Shown in pieces: positions 22,701-36,781 of a stretch of 64,000 nucleotides of DNA. The DNA is taken from the NCBI GenBank assembly GCA_026929865.2, contig CM049403.1, positions 1,590,001 to 1,654,000 of the forward strand, in the 5' to 3' direction. The position numbers were made by a program, and so were the translations under genes. Source of the stretch: Hyperoplus lanceolatus (Eukaryota; Chordata; Actinopteri; Uranoscopiformes; Ammodytidae). The notes beneath the pieces were generated by a model. The model did not search any database and had not been told where the DNA came from. It saw nothing but the letters and a program-made list of their open reading frames with translations. Every line of letters begins with the position of its first letter. The first letter of the stretch is position 1.

Positions 22701-25501
22701 TATATATTTTCTGTGCACGTTTCTCTTTCTACTGCGTTGTTTGCAGACAAATACAATAACTTGCCACTGCCACACAAAGTCCAAATGGCAAGTAAATTAT
22801 AAACGGAGCAAAGTCAACCCCAACAGTCAAAAAAAAAAACTGCGAAAATATCCACTTTTTTATATGCACCCAACATAATGTAGTGAAGAGGATTCTTAAG
22901 TTAGTTCTGCTGCTAAATGTAAAACACTAAGCAGCCGACTGACTTACCAGGACCACGCAGACGTGCGTTGCCTAGGCGACTGTCTGAACCATAGATAGTA
23001 AATAATGGTCTGAACAATAAAGCGCTGCGTAAATAAAAGTTTACTGTATTGGCCTACAATATGTAAGGGTTAACCCGCTTATACCATAGTCACCTACTAT
23101 TAAAAATAATAATTAGGCCAATCAGTTATATTTTCATGCCTTTTTGCGATCAAATTTGATTTTTTTTAAACGAAACTAGATTTGTTTAGAACAAATAACA
23201 ACTTGTTTCCACAGCAACGCCCGAGACCTCGTATACTAACTGGAATACCCATCGCAAACCCATAAGGTTCTTATGTAATGAAAACGTAGTTCAGTACTCC
23301 AGTCAATAGGAACAACCAAGGATACGACCTAGCGACGACAGAATTTGGCTTTAATGGTGCGTTCAAGTTGTACTGGGAAGTCGGACCAGGGATACGAGCA
23401 ACGGGAGACTGCGGCAGCTGTTAGCCACAGACCCTGCTACTAGTATACACTGCTACTAGTATACAATCAATAAATCAATATATGGGCTAAATCATCAGAA
23501 GATTCTAGGGTTCGTTAAGGAGAGATATGGTAACTGTCTGCACAACAAATGACACACGGAAACAATAGATATATATTTCAAAGGTAAGAGAATGTCTTTC
23601 TTTTTTCTTATTTTCAAAGCTGTATTTATCTCTTACCTTTTGGTTTTATTTAAAAGTAGAAAAATGATTAACAGAACAATAATGTAGAATATAAAATGAT
23701 TTAAAAATAAAATGATCACAAATACCTTTCCTATACCCTTAATTTATGTCACCTTTCCTGGTTTCATTTACTCTAATTTATTCCTGTATTAAGTACTTTT
23801 AATTAATTTGTTATCTATTTAGTTTTTATTATTTATGGCCACTTTTCTTATTTATTATCAAGATATCTATGTTTAGGTTTATATTTATATTATCTAATTA
23901 TTATTAATTAATTTATGGCCACTTCTCTTATTTAATAAGAATGATATCTATATTTAGGTTGCTATTTATTTATTTATTATATACTCTCACTGAAACCAGG
24001 AAGTTTTTACTATTAAAACACCTTGCTCTTAGGCAAAAACTCTGGAAAAGAGTCAACCCTTTCAAAATAAAATATAAAAACAGTTTCAAAAGACTAATTC
24101 CTAATACATTTCTAAATCACACAGTTCAATGACAATATATTACACAGTAAAAAAATGAGATCAGCCTATTCTAAAATATCTAATAAGTCAAAGTCTCTTG
24201 TCCCTACACTGCTGCAGAAACTAAACAAATTTGCCTTATTCAGGATCCAAAAGGGTCTCTCCGATGGGGTAGCTCGCCAGTCTGCACACCACTGCGGGAC
24301 TCCAGGGAGGGCGAGCAGGATACAGACGTTCCGATCCCATGGACATATAAAGAAACCGTATTGAAACATGGCACCCATTCATTCCTATGAAAGCTGCTCA
24401 TAGGCGCAGAGAAGCAACAAGGAAGCATAATCCGGAAATTCCATACGGCCCAAAGCATGACGTAGCGGCATTATGGACCTATCAAGAAAGACGGCGGCAA
24501 GCGTAGCGGACTGGAGGCGGGTGTCTCGTTCTGTAGCATCTAGCCTGGCGAAAACAAACTGAAAGCCGTTAAAAGCCGTTGGGCTAATAAAACGCTTGAG
24601 GTGGCGTTTTGAAATGAGAAAACTTACATTTTAATAGTATATGGTCTAAAGATAAGTATGAGCCTATGATTGATATCCAGAAAAAATGTGCAGAGACACA
24701 ATCTTGTTAAAATGTGCAGAGACACAATCTTGTTTGCCGCTTGTACTGTGTGGACAGGGACATCTGCCTACGGGCCAATAAGCTCCACCCCTTACCATGC
24801 AATACCAATGGGTTGGCCACATGTCCATGCTGGCTGCTCGGAGAAAGCAGCATCCTGGGGGCCTGTCCGATCCACACAAAAAAAAACGGCCTTGAGAACA
24901 AAGCCAAAAGACTCATTAATAGTCTGTCTATCTAATACATTTTAGTCACTTTTCTATAAATCATATCATATCTTAGGTAACTTAACACAGTGTAAAACAT
25001 AAATGATTGACACTTTTAACTCTCAATAAATCTGTTCAATTAAAACACTTCAAAAACCCATTTAAATTGTACTTTCATTCTGTTATATACTCAGCAAGCT
25101 ATAGATTGGTCACTGGAAGAATTTATAATTTCAAAGCTAGCACCTTTAACTCACAGCTTTACAGCTCATATTGCTAGTTCACCATAAGGCAAATAAACAC
25201 AACACAGCTAGCAGCATCACTGACACGTCAACACACCGCAACATCACAGTGGAAGAAATGCTCAACCCACCGCTAAACCTACAGTCTGCCAGCAGAACCG
25301 CAGCTTCAGCAACGGGCCTCATATCCCCTCCCCTAGCTCAGTCACGGCACGCCAAGTGCAGTGTCACTGCGCACTATGCTAGAACGTTAGCAAACAGTGT
25401 TAGCCGCGGCTAGTTAGCAGCTAGTTAGCGGCTCGTTAGCGTGTTATTTATCACACTAAGAACACAATTCTAAATCTAATTTTTACACCGGGAGACTCAC
25501 C
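19728..25501 (-). CDS. possible weak three-exon gene model, unrecognised
   Basis: Three - strand pieces have splice-like edges. The first, about 25625 down to 25501, ends CCCTTG|GTGAGT. The second, 21329-21208, runs from GCATGAG| to ACGGG|GTAGGT. The third, from 19755, follows a strong pyrimidine tract and TTCGCAG. Phase 0 between the first and second gives an open, basic frame (SRKARTVISKPL joined to VHHEKGQRRKSPRRAR). The third piece ends in a stop at 19728. No in-frame ATG is found in the first piece; it may be 5' UTR or decayed. A CCAAT box (AGCCAATAAG on -, about 25666-25675) and CpG-rich sequence lie just upstream. Several MITEs would sit in the introns. I know no homologue; this may be chance. 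Confidence 0.22.
20164..20247 (+). repeat. 40-bp tandem duplication
   Basis: GGGTACAGGCTTTTCACCAT..CTCTATGG(T/C)GATTA occurs twice with a 40-bp period. The repeat ends inside the first bases of the hAT element at 20241. Confidence 0.85.
20241..20959. mobile_element. hAT-type non-autonomous element (719 bp)
   Basis: An 8-bp target duplication ATGGCGAT is exact at 20233-20240 and 20960-20967. Termini are TAGGGGTGTGCACGTG and, inverted, TAGGGATGTGAACGTG. Internal sequence includes GTGTGAGTGAGTG tracts, CGCGCGCAC runs and AACCGTGTACACG subterminal repeats. No transposase. Confidence 0.85.
21662..22686. mobile_element. PIF/Harbinger-like MITE (about 1.0 kb)
   Basis: Flanked by TAA (21659-21661, 22687-22689). 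Inverted ends GGGGCCACTCACACTAG and GGGCGCACTCACACTAG. It holds a perfect 15-bp hairpin, TTGGCCACGGCACAC / GTGTGCCGTGGCCAA, at 21776-21814. The 3-bp TAA duplication is the PIF/Harbinger pattern. No transposase seen. Confidence 0.7.
22690..25500. other. mostly unannotated stretch; one 26-bp tandem duplication
   Basis: No gene supported apart from the weak - strand model. A direct duplication AAAATGTGCAGAGACACAAT.. (26 bp x 2) lies at 24683-24734. The 24.1-24.9 kb part is of mixed composition with short overlapping frames on both strands but no family resemblance. Confidence 0.4.
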
Positions 25502-25675
25502 AAGGGTTTCGATATCACGGTGCGGGCTTTTCGGGACTTTAATGACGGGGGGAATCTCTGTTTCTTTTGCCAACTGGTCGATCTCTCGGTGGCTCGTCCC
25601 GAAAAGGAAGAATAACCGTAGCTGCCGTCTACTGACGGTTAGAAGAGGCGGGTCTAATTTCTTATTGGCTACTGA

Positions 25676-26142
25676 GCCAGAACAGTTGCCAAGCGATCTT
25701 TTTTAATTGACAGGTGATTAAACAAATCACACCATATTAATCAGAAAACCATCAAATAAATGCACATTGCAATACTTTTCTCTTATGTCTATCAGTTTTT
25801 TGTGTCACTATTTAAAACGACAATATACACAAACTATGTATTTCCCTCTGACAAGTAACAACTATTCTATGGGTTTTAATTTAATTCTGATTAAATTAAA
25901 AGGTGTTATGTAACCCTGGGTTACATCAGCAAGATACAAAGTCAAAAAAACATTGCGCACGCTTTACAAACAGTAAATGTAATCACCCAACATGTTTAAC
26001 AACATCTCCACCGAGCTAACAAAGCATTTCCCCCAAAATAAATAACGCATTTCACGGAGAATATGACTGGCGAACATGTGTATTATGGGCTACAGCCTGA
26101 ATTTACGTGAGGCAGTGACTGACAGCAGTAGCCTGTGTCCAG
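25676..26142. other. no gene seen
   Basis: AT-rich sequence with a small palindrome, TGTAACCCTGGGTTACA, at about 25911-25927. No exon or repeat terminus recognised. Confidence 0.35.
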
Positions 26143-28800
26143 AGGGGTATACTACGAAGCGAGATTAAGGGCTGAGCGAGGTCTGTTGAGTCTAAAGCCA
26201 GAGTTCTCAGTATCACGAAAGGTGGCTCTCTTTCTACCTGGCTAGATCACCGTGGTAACAGAGGCTGCACGGCTAACCTGCTCAGACCAGTTTTTGTTTC
26301 AGAGTTTGAGCTTAAATTCGGCTCTTATAGCGCTGCCCTTTAAGGAAACTACACATTTTGAAATCCCGCGGACCTGACTATATTGTCTGACCGATATATT
26401 CTCACTGAGGAAACTCGTTAAATCAGTAAACTTATTGATCAGTAGGTTAATGAACGAAACGAAGCCGTGACATAAGGCTTACAGCAGAGTGAACTGTAAC
26501 ATCGTGCTGGGGCTTTTTGCCACATGCATACAGTCATACCCGTCGCTATGGGCGGGCCATAGGGGGCCGGGCCCGCCCCCAGAAATGCTTGTGCCCCCCC
26601 ACTTGGGGCACAGATCTCTCAAAAAAAAAATTACTTTCATTTTTATTTTATACTATCATAGTAGCTAATTTTGTGTTGATAAATACTAATGTTGCATTCT
26701 TTATCATCAAAACATTTAAAATATAAATAAACAATGGTGTGATTTTGTTTGATTGAAGGGAGTCTATCTACACTGCAACAGCCTATCACGGCCTTACTGA
26801 AAAGAAAGTAAGGCTACGTAGGCCTACGTAATACGTCAATGCAGCCGCTCAACAGTTAATGCGCATTTTGAAAGTGAAGCTGGATGAGTTTTTGCCGGCT
26901 TACTATTTCATTTCTAGTTCATCATAATCGATATTTGGTAACGGTTGAAAAGCCCACCAACAGTCTCCTCTGCCAAATCGGATCGTCAAACTGTTGTCAC
27001 TTTTCGAGCTGCATGACAGACTACAATCCGAAATTATGGACTTGTTCAGCGCGGTGACACTTCTGATTGCGTAAAGCCACAGTTTTGCACTGTGGGAACT
27101 CTGCGCTCCTCCAGCCACGGCCATCGAGGCTGTGCCGGAGACCGACCCCGGTCCAAGCAAGAGAAGACGCACAATTTACAAGAACCTACGCGGATTTGCA
27201 GTTGAGGAAACAGTTGGTCCGTCAGAAAGTGACATAGACGAAAAGACTGAGTTCAAGAGTATTTTACAGTGGTATTGATGCTGTGCAAGGAGAGATGGAT
27301 GCGCGTTTTGGAGAGCGCAGTAGCGAGCTCATTGGCGCACTGGCTGCATTGAACCCGGAGGCCGAAATATATGTTGATGAGGAGGTTGAGCTCGGAGAAA
27401 CGCCACCTCCCGCTGTACTGATAGAAGGGACTGGAGAGAGCACAGCAGGGACTGGAGAGAGCACAAGATATGCGTCTGGTGTTAGGCTACATGTTGAATA
27501 GTCAAGTGTTGGTAACACTTTACAATAAGGTACACAACTGTAAAGTGTTACCCAAGTGTTTTATGGATATTCATTGCTTCTATGTAATGTAGGCCTATTG
27601 CTTTAAATTATGAGGACTGATGTTATAGGCTATACTACCGCTGTTGGTTAGTTTAACGTGATGATTACGTGCTGCGCGAATAGAGTATAGGACTATTAAA
27701 AATATACGTACTGTAGGCTAATAATAATTGTGCCCCCCTATGCATTTCATATGCCCCCCCTAAGACTGAGGTCTGGCGACGGGTCTGCATACAGTTATTG
27801 ATGCAGAAAATGTTAAATAGCCTAGACCTACTGTATGCAGCGCTACTCTATGCTCTCACCTCAAATGGTTTTACCTGGCGATCTACACACACTGGCTATA
27901 TAATACAGCGTTCTATAAAATCACAGTTTGCAACATTATTTCACTGTAGGCTTCTTTCTTTTCATCAGTAGCGATTACAGTTGGGACGTGACAGGTGACA
28001 GCTGTCACAGTTCGGACATCGCTGCAGACTCGCAGGTTAAGCTTCTCACAGTAGATTCATATTTGTCCGAAAAATACAGACAGCAGGTTTTTTAATGTAG
28101 GCCTATTGGTATTTGTAAGATTCAAATAAAAGACTAATAGTCTAAATCAAAATTGTATTCATTATGCTGTGGCCCAAAACTAAAGTGATTGTCCATAGGC
28201 TATTCATTTGGGGACAGTGTCAGACTTAAATTACATTCTTAAGTGTGGGACTATAGGCGTAGTGCTATAAATATAGCAAAGTAGCCTATATATATATTAG
28301 GCTAAATGGTATAGTGTTTAAATCCGAGTTCAACGTTTCATTGTTTTATAATGTCACGTTACGCACTGCGAGAACGATCGGCAAGATAAATAAATAATTT
28401 CCATGCTGGCAGCATTCCACTCTCCTTAGCCTATTTGCAGTAAGAGTTTTTTTCGGCTCTCTCATTTCTGCTGTAATAATTCAGACTGACAAACTCTTCC
28501 TCTTGAATGAAGTTGGCGGCACACTTTTGTTTTACTCAGCTGCTCACAATCAGTCCGTTTGTGTAAAGTTAGCGGCACAAGATCAGTCCATTTTGTGCGG
28601 ATGCAGAGTCAAATGACGGGTCAAACGCCCACTTTCATGGGGACGCGCACAGAGCCTGAAGCCGAAACCCTCGTTCAACATAAGAGGTTGATAACTTCCT
28701 TCGTGATACCGGTTAGCTCTGAGCGAGGGTTTGTGTTATGTTGAACCAGATCAAAAAAAGAGAGCCGGGCTCTGTTGAGTTTTTTTCGTAGTATACCCCT
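26143..28800. mobile_element. MITE with AGGGGTATACTACGAA termini, split by a nested hAT
   Basis: Inverted ends AGGGGTATACTACGAA and TTCGTAGTATACCCCT, with a 3-bp duplication CAG (26140-26142, 28801-28803). Without the nested hAT it is about 1.4 kb. The 3-bp duplication and the terminal type fit PIF/Harbinger. No transposase of its own recognised. Confidence 0.75.
26535..27787 (+). mobile_element. hAT element with decayed transposase remnant (1,253 bp)
   Basis: An exact 8-bp duplication CATACAGT lies at 26527-26534 and 27788-27795. Ends are CATACCCGTCGC and, inverted, CAGACCCGTCGC. A coding remnant at about 27130-27500 on + reads KRRRTIYKNLRGFAVEETVG then FKSILQ, and after a frameshift DARFGERSSELIGALAALNP. 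This resembles part of a zinc-finger/hAT transposase, broken by stops and frameshifts. It lies inside the element at 26143-28800. Confidence 0.8.
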
Positions 28801-28803
28801 CAG

Positions 28804-30049
28804 ATAGACAGTGAAGCCGGGCTTTGGTGTATACATGTAAACTCAGTTACAAACCTTTTTAAATTAAACAGGGGTCTTACTCACCTTTTTAACAAGATCA
28901 CAGAGGACATTAAGTTTAGCCACTTTAGTATACTACTATCGTTACTACAGCTCTTGTGTTACGAGCGCCATCCTGTGGTGTCCAGAGGCTATTGCACGGC
29001 AGGATATTTTAGGCTTTATAAATCCCTTATCAACACAGTTTAATCAGCGGAGGAAACATTAATAGCGGTGAAGCAAGATTGCCATTTACCACGTTGCTAA
29101 AATCTGCTTTTTTTATTTTGGCTGCCCCCTAGCGGCTGGAGTGAGCAGCTCTTCTTAGATGCAAGTTCATCAATTCATGGCTTAAAATCCTGAGCTGTGG
29201 AACTTTCAGCAGACATTCCTAGCTGTAAGCCACGTAAGTTTCCTAACAGTTGGGAGTGTATGCGACGTGCGGATATGGCACAGACTCCATTAAAAAAAAA
29301 AAAAAAAAAAATTCATGATTTTTTTTTTTTTTCAGAATTGATTCAAATCGGCCGAATTGATTCGCGGGCCAGATCAAAACGTGTCGCGGGCCAGACGTGG
29401 CCTGACACATGTGGTCTAAATGATCATTTTTCATGTGAAGAGTTTGACGGTATGTTGTATGATTATTCGTCTAACGGCTTTTGAAAAAATGTTACGAGAA
29501 CAACTACAAGTCTTGTCGCCTCTGTGACGTCACCTCAACACATTCCCTCCACTTCTCGACTGACAGTGCTAATGCTAATGCTAATGACTGGCGTGGACAA
29601 CGCCAACAATCTCCCCACTCGAGAAATTGAAACTCTCCACATGTCCACTTGTGTAGTGGTTTTCGCCACGCTGAAGACTTTTGTCTTGTCATTGAAAGAA
29701 GGCGGTAAAGTGCATTAAAGACACAGCCATGTTTCTGAGCTAAGCGGGTGCGAGTGGTGGTGACGTATATCATAAGTGTCAAGAGCAGCGAAGAGCTGTA
29801 GTCCACAGAAGCGCTCTGCACAAAACCTGACCGTATCCAGCTTCTACTCGCTAAATTGTTCCATTCTTTGCACGAAAAAATACCATTTAAATCCATACGA
29901 AACATATGTGTAATCGAAGGCATTTCATGACTGGGACCAGAAAATAATACATTTCTTTCCATTGACTACCGTTGTAATTTTTCGAGCCGAGAGGTCCCAT
30001 GTCCCGGAAGTAAGCCACTTCCGCTTAACAGCTCTATTACATTAAACAA
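28804..30049. other. no gene seen; A-run/T-run foldback
   Basis: At about 29291-29331 a run of about 20 A is followed by ATTCATGA and a run of about 14 T. The 29.5-30.0 kb part has ORFs on both strands without family resemblance and probably belongs to an unclassified repeat (GAGCCGAGAGGTCCC near 29985). Confidence 0.35.
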
Positions 30050-32013
30050 AACAATTATGCAATACAAACTCAGAGAGCAACACAATATTTTACATACAAT
30101 AGACATACACATACATACTTAATACATTAATTGTCATATTAATTATATAAATAAATATACAAAATAAATAAAAGATGGATGAAAAAAACATTAATAAACA
30201 TTTGTAAAAATATAAAGAATAATTCTAGCTAAAGAGGTATGAATTCATTAGAAGATTTGACCTGTTGTCAAGGAGATTCATGAAATACATTTAGATAACA
30301 ATCAATAAATCTAGAGCTTTTTTTTATTTTTTAACAGGGAAAGGGACTTAAAAAGTGATTTAAACTCTACAAAAAAAACCCTGGAAAGAGGGATGAGATG
30401 CTAAGAATTTTTGTTTGTGAATAAAAAATTTCCCAAGTAAAATAAAAAAATTAACCATATAAATAACGGACTTATCTTTACCATCGTCAAAGTAACATTT
30501 TACATCTTTAAGAATAAAATCATGAATAACCATGGGTGGACGGAAAATTAAACAACTTAAATCAGACCAAAATTTCTTCGTAAATTCACATTAAAAAAAA
30601 AGGTGGGCAAATGTTTCATCAGCGAGTCCACAAAAGGAGCAGGAGCTATCAACATCCATATATTTAGAAATTATAGAATTGACTGGATAGATTTTATGTA
30701 AAATTTTAAAATGAATTTCTTTTACCTTGTTGGAAATACAAAATTGATGAGGTAAAAGCCACGTCTTTTTCCAATTTATGTTTTCCAAATGCAAATTCCA
30801 GTAGAATTTTCCTCTTGGAATAATTTTGTTTTTACTTTGCAATGTTTGACGAATGAATCTATTATTACATTTTTTATCTTTTAATTTCATGCCATTCAAA
30901 GACAATGTAGGTAGATCATAGGAAGTATGTACTTCATTAAAACAAACATGACTCTTAATCAGATGAGACAAACCTGAAGGAATAGCCTTAGTTACAGCAT
31001 TGAATTCCTTGAAGGGAATAGGAAAACTGTGCTTTGTTATAAAGTTCTCATATGATATTATTGAGCCATGTTCATCAAATAAAGACAAAATATTTACAAT
31101 ATTTCTTTCAAACCACTTTGGATAAAAGAGGGAAGTATTTTTAATAGTTATATTATTATTATTCCATAGGAAAGTTCTGTGAGGAGAAAAGTTGTGGATG
31201 TAGCATAACTTCCAGGCAAGAAGAGACTGCTGATGAAACTTTGACAATGCAACAGGAAGTCTGTTTGGTGCGTAATTAGTTACATATCAAAACAAAAGAG
31301 AGACCACCAATTTTATCAAAAATGTGGTTAGGGATGAAAAACCATAAAGAATTTGGGTTAGCTAAGCATCTTTTAAGCCAGTTAACTTTAAAAGTATTAA
31401 CAGTATTGATGAAATTTAAAACTTAAAGACCTCCGTCCGCTCTACTGTTAGATAATACTGCTTTTTTAAGTTTGTGGGGTTTATTTTTCCAAATAAAATG
31501 AAGGAATAACTTATTGATGACATTGGCTGTGGAGTCATTAACAAAGAGAGAAAGTGACGGATAAACAAAACGAGACAGCCCCTCAGCTTTAGATAACAGT
31601 ACTCTACCATACAATGTTAAGTCCCTTTGAAGCCAGAGATTGAATATATTTCTAGTTTTCTTAATTCTCTCGTTAAAGTTTAAATGCTGTCTAACTAAAA
31701 GATTTCTTGTCATATGAATACCTACAGTCCTGCTCACCATTATTGGCACCCCTTCCTTTTTTGCATAACCTGTACAATATCTTCAGAAATAAATGGAAAT
31801 GTATCAAATATATATCATCAGGATCTTTTAATTAGAGGTCCAAAGTAATTTAACAAAGAAAATTGTTTTTTCAACTTACATATTGTAATTTCAAAGAAAA
31901 AAATGAAAAAACAGCATGTGCAGCAATAATGGCACCCCTCTTTAATATTTGGTTGCACACCCTTTGGCAGTGATGACAGCTTCCAAACGTTTCTTGTAGC
32001 CGTCTATAAGCTT

Positions 32014-32969
<956 letters not shown>

Positions 32970-33311
32970 TGTGACAAAGGAAAAGGGGCTAACAGATGGC
33001 TTTTTAAAACAGAAGTCATCATTCATTGGCTAGTTCATGTCACATGGGCACTGACAATTTATCACAGATGATTCTCATTTGTGATTTACCACAGGTGAGT
33101 CATAATGTGTTTCGATACTGATTTAAAGCAAAGGGTACCATTACCAGTGACACAGCATGCTTTAAGCTTTATTTTTTTCCCTCTCATTGTTTATTTTTTT
33201 AAATTGTTTGTTATCATTTCCTCTTTTGTTTCAAACACAAGTTCTTTACAGACAAAGAATATTTCACTTGAATAATTTTTTTCAGAAGATATTACAAATT
33301 ATGTTCTTTAA

Positions 33312-35039
33312 AGCGGCTACAAGTAACATTTAAATATCTTTTAAACAGCCTCATGTTTCCTCTGATAATCATAAATTACCTTAAACAGCAAACGAGACCA
33401 ACAGTGCGAAGAAAGACGTTTTTAAATAGTTTTTATTACTGCTTTTGGTCTAGTCGCACACCCAGTCCGATTTTCGGTTCGCTCGTGCAAGCTCTATGGT
33501 CACATATCCGTAGGCTATTGGTCGCAGATTTCAGTGTGGCGCAGCAACGTGAATTGAGAAGCCTATCCCTCCAGGTGAGGGAAGGGGAGCGGGAGCCTTG
33601 TTTGATACAGTTATTTGTCGTCATAATCAGGGGTGGATTACTGCACGGGCACACCGGGCACAGGCCCAGGGGCCCAAGGGCTCAGGGGGGCCCTTAGCCA
33701 GAGATACTGATAGTAACTTTTTATGTTGCATAGTCAATGAGCTCAGTCACTGATGTCAATAACTGGGTCCAAAAAGGAATAGCCTAAATATAAGGATACT
33801 CATTAAAATGTAACAAGATAGAAATCATCATGGGCCCCTCAACTAGTAGGGGAGAAATACAAAAGCAGGTTAAAAACAACAGCATTAGTAGCTCTGTCTA
33901 AGGGGCTTCATGAGGGGCCTTGAAGCACATACAGAAATAAGCTTTCTATGTGTGAATTCTAAATGTTTCATAAAAAGTAGCTATCCACCCTGAATCTGTT
34001 GAAATGGGCCCCTCCATCATAGAACATGGGTCTGCAGACCCATCTACTGTACTGTTTTCACAGTTGCAGAATAAAGAAGAGTGCTGCTTGTTTAAGAAAA
34101 ATCTGTAAAATAATGTAGCCTCTAAAATTTCCTCTCAAAGTGCACCAGATTGATGCATTTTACTTTAAAAAGGTAAAAAAAAAAATCCGGGGGGGCATGC
34201 CCCCGGACCACCCAACCAGGTACAGGGTCCCTCCAACAGTATCCCAAAATCCTGTGGGAAACACTGACTTCCTTAATATGTTTTTGCCATTAATTGTTTG
34301 TATCTGTGTGGAAAAGTCAGTGTACCGGACTGGATAAGGGACGAGTGGGGGGCCCTTTAAGAGTCTGTGCCCAGGGGCCCATTATCTCATAATCCGTCTA
34401 TGGTCATAATGACTGGTAACGGGGCTGAACCATCAAAGAAAAAAAAGAAAATGCAATGAAGAAAAGCTAAAAGGGAGAGTGATATAGGCTTCGGGGGGAC
34501 GAGGGCGTTGCCAAGCAACGTGTATACAATTTCACGAGAGCGAAACTAGACTGCAGTGTTTACTCCTAAATGAATGAGTGGTTGGTACTAACACAAAGTT
34601 TGCTTTGCTTCACCATCATCAGATAACCATTATCTGAAATAGTAATTATTTACAACAACATAAACACATTACCTCATCGTGATCCATACTAACTGCCGTC
34701 TATCGTTCATTCGCTTTCTGTGAGGAGTCGGACAAGTAATCTTTCAGCTCCGTGAGAGAGAGTAGTTAGGTGACACTGCTGCATCAACTCATCGCAATCA
34801 GGTGCGTGGGGCAGTGACTGGCATTAGTTCAAGGAGTGTCAACTCAAAACCACTCTCACGGAGCCGAAAAGAGTCCTCACACTTTCAACGCACGGACATG
34901 CACTATATTGCTCCCTTCTCAGTTCACACTCACGCGCCTGGCACGAGCTAGAAAACAGCTTTGCGACAGCGGGCGTCGTAAAAATACTACTGCTTTTGTC
35001 CAAAGGGGACGCCAACGTGCCATGTTACTCGTAGTGGCT
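33312..35039. mobile_element. TTAA-flanked MITE, copy 2, interrupted by a hAT
   Basis: Same family as 4803-5729. TTAA at 33308-33311 and 35040-35043. Left end AGCGGCTACAAGTAACA; the right end in reverse complement is AGCCACTACGAGTAACA. It inserted into the Tc1 at 31725-35076 and is itself split by a hAT at 33628-34402. Confidence 0.9.
33628..34402. mobile_element. hAT-type non-autonomous element (775 bp)
   Basis: An exact 8-bp target duplication GTCATAAT lies at 33620-33627 and 34403-34410. Ends are CAGGGGTGGATTA and, inverted, CATAGACGGATTA. Internal landmarks are GGGGGGCATGCCCCCGGA and GGGGCCC runs near both ends. A diverged relative in the other orientation is split by the MULE-like element at 49703. 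No transposase. Confidence 0.85.
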
Positions 35040-36781
35040 TTAAATGCATGGGTGCCAATAATGGTGAGCAGGACTGTAAATATTTCACCACATTCTTTGC
35101 AGGAACGTTGTCTATTGATGTTTCATCACAATCATGCAAAGGCAATAATTCACATTTAGATATATTTAGCTTTAAGCCTGAGGCTGAAGAAAACTGTTCA
35201 ACTAGCTCAATAGCCTTTGGTAATTGATCTCTATCTCTGAGGAAAAGGGTTGTATCATCCGCCAGTTGCGAAATTCTTATTTCTCTATCAAATATAGTTA
35301 TGCCTTTAAGGTCTGGATTTTGGGCAATATTTATGGATAACAGCTCAACAACTAAATTAAATAAAAAGGGCGAAATAGGGCAACCTTGTCTAACACCTCG
35401 CTTTATATCAAATCTTTGAGATGTGTTGAAGTTTAATATAACAGAACTATTAATCCCTTTATAAAACATATCAATTATTTCTACAAATGTTGTCCCAAAA
35501 CCAAAGAGCTTGAGACATTCTATAAGAAAGCCATGTTCAATGGTGTCGAAGGCTTTATAAAAATCTAAAAATAGAATGAAAGCTTTTGAATGTACTTCGT
35601 CTGCATAGTCAAGTAGGTCTAACACAAGTCTAATATTGTTACTAATATGTCTACCCTTCATAAAACCTGACTGGGTTTCAGCCACAATATTATCAAGTCC
35701 TGTCTTTAATCTGTTTGCAAAGGCTAAAGACAATATTTTATAATCGATAGTTAACAAAGTAATGGGTCGCCAATTGTCTATTAATAAAATGTCTTTATCT
35801 GGCTTTGGTATTAATGAGATAATACCTTGTTTTATAGTTGTACTCATTTCTCTCTGACTGATACACTCCTCATACATGCAAAATAAAGGCTTTTGAATAA
35901 TGTCCCAAAAATGGATATAAAATTTGACAGAAAGACCATCAATACCTTTTTTCAAGAGCAAAAAAATAACAGGAGTTGGTTTCCCCATCCTCCAACCACT
36001 TGGCTCTAGATCTTATAAATGCACCCTTAGCTAAATCTTTGTAAATTTGATCTATTTTGAGTTATATCTCCTTAAGTTCTATTTCTTCCTCAGAAGTTAA
36101 GTTAGTTTTAGATAAAAGGGTGTTTATTCTATGTAATAATTCAGATTCGTTTTGATTTCTAATGACCTTTAGTTCTTTACTTCTCCTTATAGCAGCACAC
36201 CTAGACATATATAATTAAAATATTCCCATCTTTTTTTTATAATCACCCTTATTGTTTTCAGTATATATTTCTTCAATTATTTCTTTAATTCTATCATTAA
36301 ACTGGTTATCCTGAAGAAGAGAATTATTGAATTTCCAGTAACCTCTTAAATTTGTAGTATCCTGTGAACCACATAACTTAAGACTAATTTGTTTATGGTC
36401 CGATAAAGGAGCAGAAGAGTGAGACACATCTTTAACAAGATATAGAGCATTTGTGGAGATCAAAAAAAGATCAATTCTTGATCTACAAGATAAATTCCTA
36501 TTTGACCAAGTATAGTCTTGCATATCGGGATATAAGAAGCGCCATGCATCAGTCAGAGACAAATCACAACATAGTTTTAAAATCAGATTGTTACTTTGCG
36601 AAGTTTGGCAATTTTTTGGGGGATACCTGTCCTTTGCATCATCAGCACATTCATTAAAGTCACCACTTAAAATTAAAAAGGAATTTGAGTATTTCTGTAA
36701 TAGTTCTTTTAGTTTCAAAATTATTTGGGAGAAAAGCCCTTTGTTTAGAGAGCGAGAATTGTGATCATAAACATTGCACAC

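Noticed and set aside
24155-24945. Several overlapping ORFs of 60-90 codons
   Set aside because: Frames on both strands overlap each other and none looks like a known protein; a 26-bp tandem duplication sits within.
29504-29962. 152-codon ORF on -
   Set aside because: Composition looks repeat-derived; no homologue recognised, and no introns or start context.
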